Below, one piece after another: positions 59,071 through 64,000 of a stretch of DNA of 64,000 nt. How positions within the stretch are numbered: position 1 is the stretch's first letter; every line of letters starts with the position of its first letter. Origin of the DNA: Myoxocephalus aenaeus. Lineage: Eukaryota > Chordata > Actinopteri > Perciformes > Cottidae. The translations under genes and the position numbers were made by a program. The notes beneath the pieces were generated by a model. The model worked only from the letters and a program-made list of their open reading frames with translations. It was not told where the DNA came from and did no database searches. The stretch spans positions 2,604,001 to 2,668,000 of the forward strand of contig JBAMJR010000073.1 in NCBI GenBank assembly GCA_038501785.1, given 5' to 3'.

Positions 59071-61505
59071 TTTCCATTATTCTAGTCATTTCAGTCTCAT
59101 GTGTAGCTACAACTGCATTCTTGACATACAGTCGAATAGTTCCGCTGTAAATTAAAAATAAATTTAAAAAAACTCCTGCTGGATCAGGTCATTGTCCCTG
59201 GGTGCTTAATTTTGTTTTCAGACAACACGTGGACTCGGTTTAGGTTATAAGTAATTCAATTAAACAGCATCCTCATATTACATGTTGGTGAGAGGTCATT
59301 TATCAGTGCTAGTTGTGCTGACGTCAGTGTGGACATTACCCCCATGAGGTCTAACAATAGCAAATTACTAATTATGTTCTTATCTAAATAAAGGTTTTAT
59401 GAATCCTAATGATTTGGTAAGGTCTTGATGAGGTTAAGTGACAATTATTAGAAAAACTGCTATGTGTACAGTGACAAAAGACGTGCTGTGGAGAAAATGT
59501 GTTAAATTACATCCCTTTTCACAAAATACAAATTAAGACAAAGTTGTAATTCATAAACAAGTATTCTTTTTTGGAAGAGTCTGCTGGGAGCCTTTGTCAA
59601 ACCTGGAGACATACTTTTCCCTACCTTGTTTACAGATGTGCTGTGTCTGCAAGTCCACAAGCACAACATCTTCGCAGTCTCTATTACTACAGCACACAGC
59701 AGTACTCCCTCTATGCTTGTAAATGTCCGCAAAACTTTAGCATCCAAAGCCTATACATACATCACCACCCAGCACTACAAACAGTAGCATATCTACACCA
59801 GTTGATGTAAGCACAACATCATCTACAAGGTCTATTTATCCAGGACCTTGCACAACAAACAGCAGTACCTGTACGCTTGCAAAACCAATCCAACTTTTTC
59901 TGTCCCAATAGTGATACATTGGCTTTGGGTATCATCCAATACAGAGTACCGCTCTGATACCAGTATGTGCTATTAAGCTGTATGCCTCACTGTGTGGAAG
60001 GGACTGGAATCATTCTTTGATCTGCAAGTCGACATCAGGCTTGATCTAAACATTGCTGCCCTAACTTTGTAAAAACAAATAAATACATAGATATAAACAT
60101 ACTTAATTTTTAGAATATTGGTATGCGTTAACAGATTGCCGTTTTGTCCCTAATACCGGATCGAGCTACATGTACAAAGCAGCAGTACTACATCTACACC
60201 AATAGATGGCCTCACAAGTTCAGCTTCCAGTCTCCAGAGCTACAGGATGGTTATTAGGATCTCTGTTGAAACCATTTAAAAACATATATGAATGATGTAT
60301 GTCACTGCTGAAAATGTATTTGCAGCTAAACAGTTATAATTGTGTATTTTTGCATCAAGGTCTGAACCAACAATGACCCTGAGAGATTCCCCTCCCTTGG
60401 CATGTTCACTGTGAATGAGCTCTCAAGGGTGTTCTTGTCCTCATTGCTGGGACAACGCTGACAGAAACCAGTAGTGTCCCGTTTTACCAGCAGATGCAAA
60501 TCTTGATTTTTCAACAACAAAAAGGATTCCACCATTAGTTAAATTAAAGGTTCAGTCAGCGCCATGGATTTCTGAACTTCAGTTAAGTATTTAACGCCTT
60601 GAATGGTAAAATATGTACATCTTTATTTGCACCTTTCTTTCTACAGATACCCAAATTGTGACCATTCACACACACAAAAAAAATCTGTTTCATCCAAATA
60701 ATGAGGAGAATTGTGTGAGCTTTAGCTGAAGTTGGTAAACAGCCTTTAAAATGCACATCATACAGTTACAGTACCACACAAAAAAAAACATAATATACAC
60801 ACCTCTGTCTCACCAAATGAGTGTCTTCTTCCTCACTGTCTGTATCCTAGATCCTTCTCCAGCAGATATTGTGTTTCAACCAAGGGGAGCATCAGTGTGG
60901 CTGTAACAACAGGTTGCACTACTCTTAGAAACAACAATATCATATGTTGACTGTCAGGGCTTTAGGGAAGAGCACCATATCAAATATATTGAGAGTTAAC
61001 TGGAAACATATCAAGGCAGTGCTGTTTGGCTGGATCGGGTCTGCGAGTGATATTCCCTCACTTCAAGGGAGGATGATGAGCCAAAGGTTTAATTAAATAC
61101 TGGCAGTGGCTTTCTGGCCTATTTAAACCGCAGGGTTCTGTTAACTACTCTGAAACCAAGTGCTCATTTTATAAGTGGGCTGGTTCAGGAGCCAGCAGCA
61201 GGTCACCTCACTGAGTAACAGGGTAAGACAAATGTGTACAAGAAATGTTAACACATTCAGATTATAGGACCCTTTCATTGTGGTGAAATACAAAAAAAAG
61301 CTATGGCTGTATCAAAGGATTATTTTCTCAATCGGTTAATCTGTCCATTATTTTCTTGATTACTTAATTAGTAATTTGGTCTAAAAAGTGGTGATAAAAA
61401 TGCCCATGAAAATTTGGCAAAGCAAAAGGTAGGTAAGGTTTTCTAATATCAACTGGAAAATGCATTGGAATGCTGAAAGACAGTATATGCAATTTTATGT
61501 GGATC

Positions 61506-61603
<98 letters not shown>

Positions 61604-61702
61604 CAAATATGTATGTATATATATATATATATATGTACATACAACATATACAATTATATGTGTATATTTATACACACAGTATACAGTATATACAATTGTA
61701 TG

Positions 61703-61760
<58 letters not shown>

Positions 61761-63999
61761 CAATATATATGTATATATATACAATTGTATGTGTATATAT
61801 ATATTTATACACAATATATATGCAATTATATGTGGATGTCTTTTTTTCGCTTCTGACAGCGAGGGACACGGAAGGAGGTGAGGACAATTACTGTTTTGTT
61901 TTGTCCAAACAACAATCCAATACCCAAAGATATACAGTTTATGTTCATAGAAGTGGGAGTTGGAATCAGAGAATTACAAAAATAAAATCTTCTTAACAGT
62001 TAATCAATTGTCAACATGTATTTTCTGTTGATGAGTAATCCTTGCTGGTGCAACAAATCACAAAGTATTCAGGGTGATATGTTAGAAAACAGATTTTAAA
62101 ACAATAGGCTAAAAAATATTCCAGCTATTAGATATTACATGATTTATAAATGACAAGTTTTATTATGTTTATTTTACTCAAAAACATTATTTGTGTATAT
62201 TAGACCTAGATATTCATATTTATGCTATACTATTTATTCAAGGCGGATATTCTTTTGCTGTCCATAATTGTCCATAGTATGCACCGATTGCATGGGTGCT
62301 TACACATGCACATGACATTACGACTCTAAAGGGAATATACATTGTTATCTGATCATTTTGGTAGGTAAAAATGCAATGTGCAATAAATGGTTATTAAAAT
62401 GTTGCTGACATTTGCTCATAATGTGTATTTTAGTGCTTATACATAAGAGACTCTCTACTTTGACTAATGGCAACGCTCTGCAATGTGGTCACATGTGTGG
62501 CAACCTTAGGCGAGTCATGGGACACTCAAGAACACTTCACATTTGTCTGCAGGCTGTCGGTGTGACTCATTATCAATCAGTGAAACAGCAACAACAAAAA
62601 TCACAGCAAACAAATGTAACAACACTATGGTTTTATATATTTTGGCAGAAAATAGGGTTATTCCTGTCAGGAGTGTCGGCTACTGTTGGCCACTCTTTGC
62701 ACTGTGATGTCCTGCTCTTAATAAGTCTGCTTCTCTACAAGGTTGAGAAAAACAGCACTGCATGTAATTCTTATTGCATTATGTAAATAAAGCTTAAATA
62801 TGTATACATCAGTGTCATGGCATGCTATCTTGTTTTTAGTGATACATCTAAACAAAAATAAAGCCTCTTGGTAACAGCTTAAATTTACAATTGTTGTAAT
62901 TTGCAATTACATACCTTATAAATGTTAAATTCGTACAGAGACAACAACATATGCAGTTGTATATTGGTATATAGGTTTATTCTTGAATACAGCTTTCATT
63001 ACTGCACTGCCAAATGGATCCAGTAAAACAAAAAGCAGTGCAGCATCTGCACCAGTAGATGGAAGCAAAACCCCAGCATCAAAAGATACAAGTATGACAG
63101 CAGGACTTCAGCATACACAGTCTCTACTTCTGCACGTTAAGATGTTCTATAATAAAGCTCTTACAAAAACTCTCACTTGATGAAATTCATCTATTCTTGC
63201 AGCTGGAAATGCATTGTTGTTCTCAGGGTCTAAATCCAAAATAATCCTCAGCTATGTTGCTGCCCCAGCTCTTCATGCTCAATAATAACACCCCGTGCTG
63301 TTTGGTGCTGGCTATCGTCCAACTCTACCAGTAGTGTCACATCTTCACCAACAGGTGTCGGCATACACACAGAGTCCCACCAAAGGCTGGACTTCAGGAC
63401 CACCATCAGCTCAGGTACAGTCAGCGAATGAGATAATTGTGTAACCCAATTATATAGTTAACAGTTTGAAAGGTAATATGTGTTTTCTTTGGCAGCCAAA
63501 TCTCTCTCGTCAGATGTCCAAATAGGGATTTTGCCTTAAAAAGTCTCTGTTTTAACCCATGAGGAGAAAATTTAAGATGTTAAGAAGTTGCATCAGGCTC
63601 AAGCCCCTCTACAGCTGGGGAAACTGCATCCTGAAGATGAGACGCATCAAACCCATCTGAGAAAGGTCCTATTTGTATTTATTTATTCTGCTGAATTATT
63701 ATTTACAGTGCATCGTATAGTCTTTGTCTGTGGGACTTTTGATCTGTTGAGGCATGCAGGTTTGGACCAGATTCAGACAGCATCTCTAGCATGAACAGGC
63801 TAATTCATATGCAGCTTCTAACCAACAGCAGCTCTTAAAAGTGAGGTTTAGTCGTGAGGCTGTGCTGTCAGCATATCATGACTAAAGCAGCTATACATTT
63901 CTGCGGTTTTCACTGTCATATTGTTTTACTTACATCACGTGCTGTCAGTGTGTGATTTACAATATTGCGAGTCTTGTGCACGAAAGTGTAATTAAGTCT
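59071..63999. other. Downstream region with scattered Ser/Thr-rich motif copies
   Basis: No intact gene is seen. Related motifs that translate as SSS-T-STP-(V/I)-DG or similar lie near 59,775-59,825, 60,175-60,230, 63,020-63,080 and 63,330-63,360. A second shared motif, ACAGCAGTAC…CTTGTAAATG/CTTGCAAAAC, recurs near 59,690 and 59,850. They are interrupted by stops. They could be decayed exons of a mucin-like stalk from a neighbouring paralog, or a dispersed minisatellite. The rest is AT-rich and without features. Confidence 0.4.
61510..61836. repeat. (AT)n microsatellite with degenerate TATG/TACA extension
   Basis: Pure AT at 61,510-61,597, then imperfect ATATGTAT/ATACAATTGTATGT variants to about 61,836. 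Many Tyr-Ile open frames on both strands come from it. Confidence 0.95.
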
Positions 64000-64000
64000 T

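Noticed and set aside
61449..61887. Several Tyr-Ile repeat proteins on both strands
   Set aside because: They are translations of the AT microsatellite and its degenerate extension.

Overview
The window is vertebrate nuclear DNA, almost certainly from a teleost fish. The evidence is a long multi-exon gene with GT-AG introns, long (TA)n and (TG)n microsatellites, and a typical fish set of transposons (L2-, I/Nimb- and Rex1/CR1-like LINEs, tRNA-derived SINEs, several hAT families, a CpG-rich TTA-flanked MITE). No bacterial gene layout, tRNA/rRNA gene or CRISPR array is visible. All calls come from reading the sequence; no database search was possible.

Positions 1-43,060 contain no protein-coding host gene that I can support. 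This is an AT-rich intergenic stretch with clusters of mobile elements. The best-resolved ones are: a tRNA-type SINE (8,764-9,028); a hAT element (12,612-15,308) interrupted by a second hAT (12,965-14,610), each with an exact 8-bp target duplication; a MITE with TTA duplications (15,651-16,294); an I/Nimb LINE tail with a 13-bp target duplication (22,337-23,017); a Rex1/CR1-like LINE tail (about 23,200-23,732); a nearly full-length but frameshifted L2-clade LINE (about 23,733-27,660) with an antisense SINE inside it; a hAT element carrying a BED-finger fragment and a small nested MITE (28,612-30,028); a short hAT MITE (36,741-37,163); and an antisense LINE tail (about 40,235-41,255).

Positions 43,060-59,050 hold one plus-strand gene, resolved here into 33 coding exons (43,173-58,385) that keep frame throughout and encode about 2,426 residues. 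It is a secreted zonadhesin-like mosaic protein. Domain order: signal peptide, MAM1, VWD1-C8-TIL, VWD2-C8, Thr-rich linker, four further MAM domains separated by short glycosylatable linkers, a 380-residue Pro/Thr-rich mucin-like stalk with tandem repeats, TIL2, an EGF-like segment, and a terminal VWD3. No transmembrane segment follows. Each MAM is built from a 135-138/257/85-nt exon triplet bounded by phase-1 introns, which lets modules be duplicated without frame damage. One module (MAM plus linker, about 1.57 kb including introns) is tandemly duplicated at roughly 99.5% identity, by crossover inside a shared 42-bp exon segment.

The most interesting biology is in the last domain. VWD3 carries a roughly 50-residue Asp/Glu/His-rich insertion and has lost the cysteines of two of the conserved VWD disulfides together, and the reading frame stops just before the position of one lost partner. 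The truncation therefore looks like an evolved ending rather than a chance stop. Downstream (59.6-63.4 kb) lie scattered degenerate copies of a Ser/Thr-rich motif whose origin is unclear; they may be decayed exons or a dispersed repeat.
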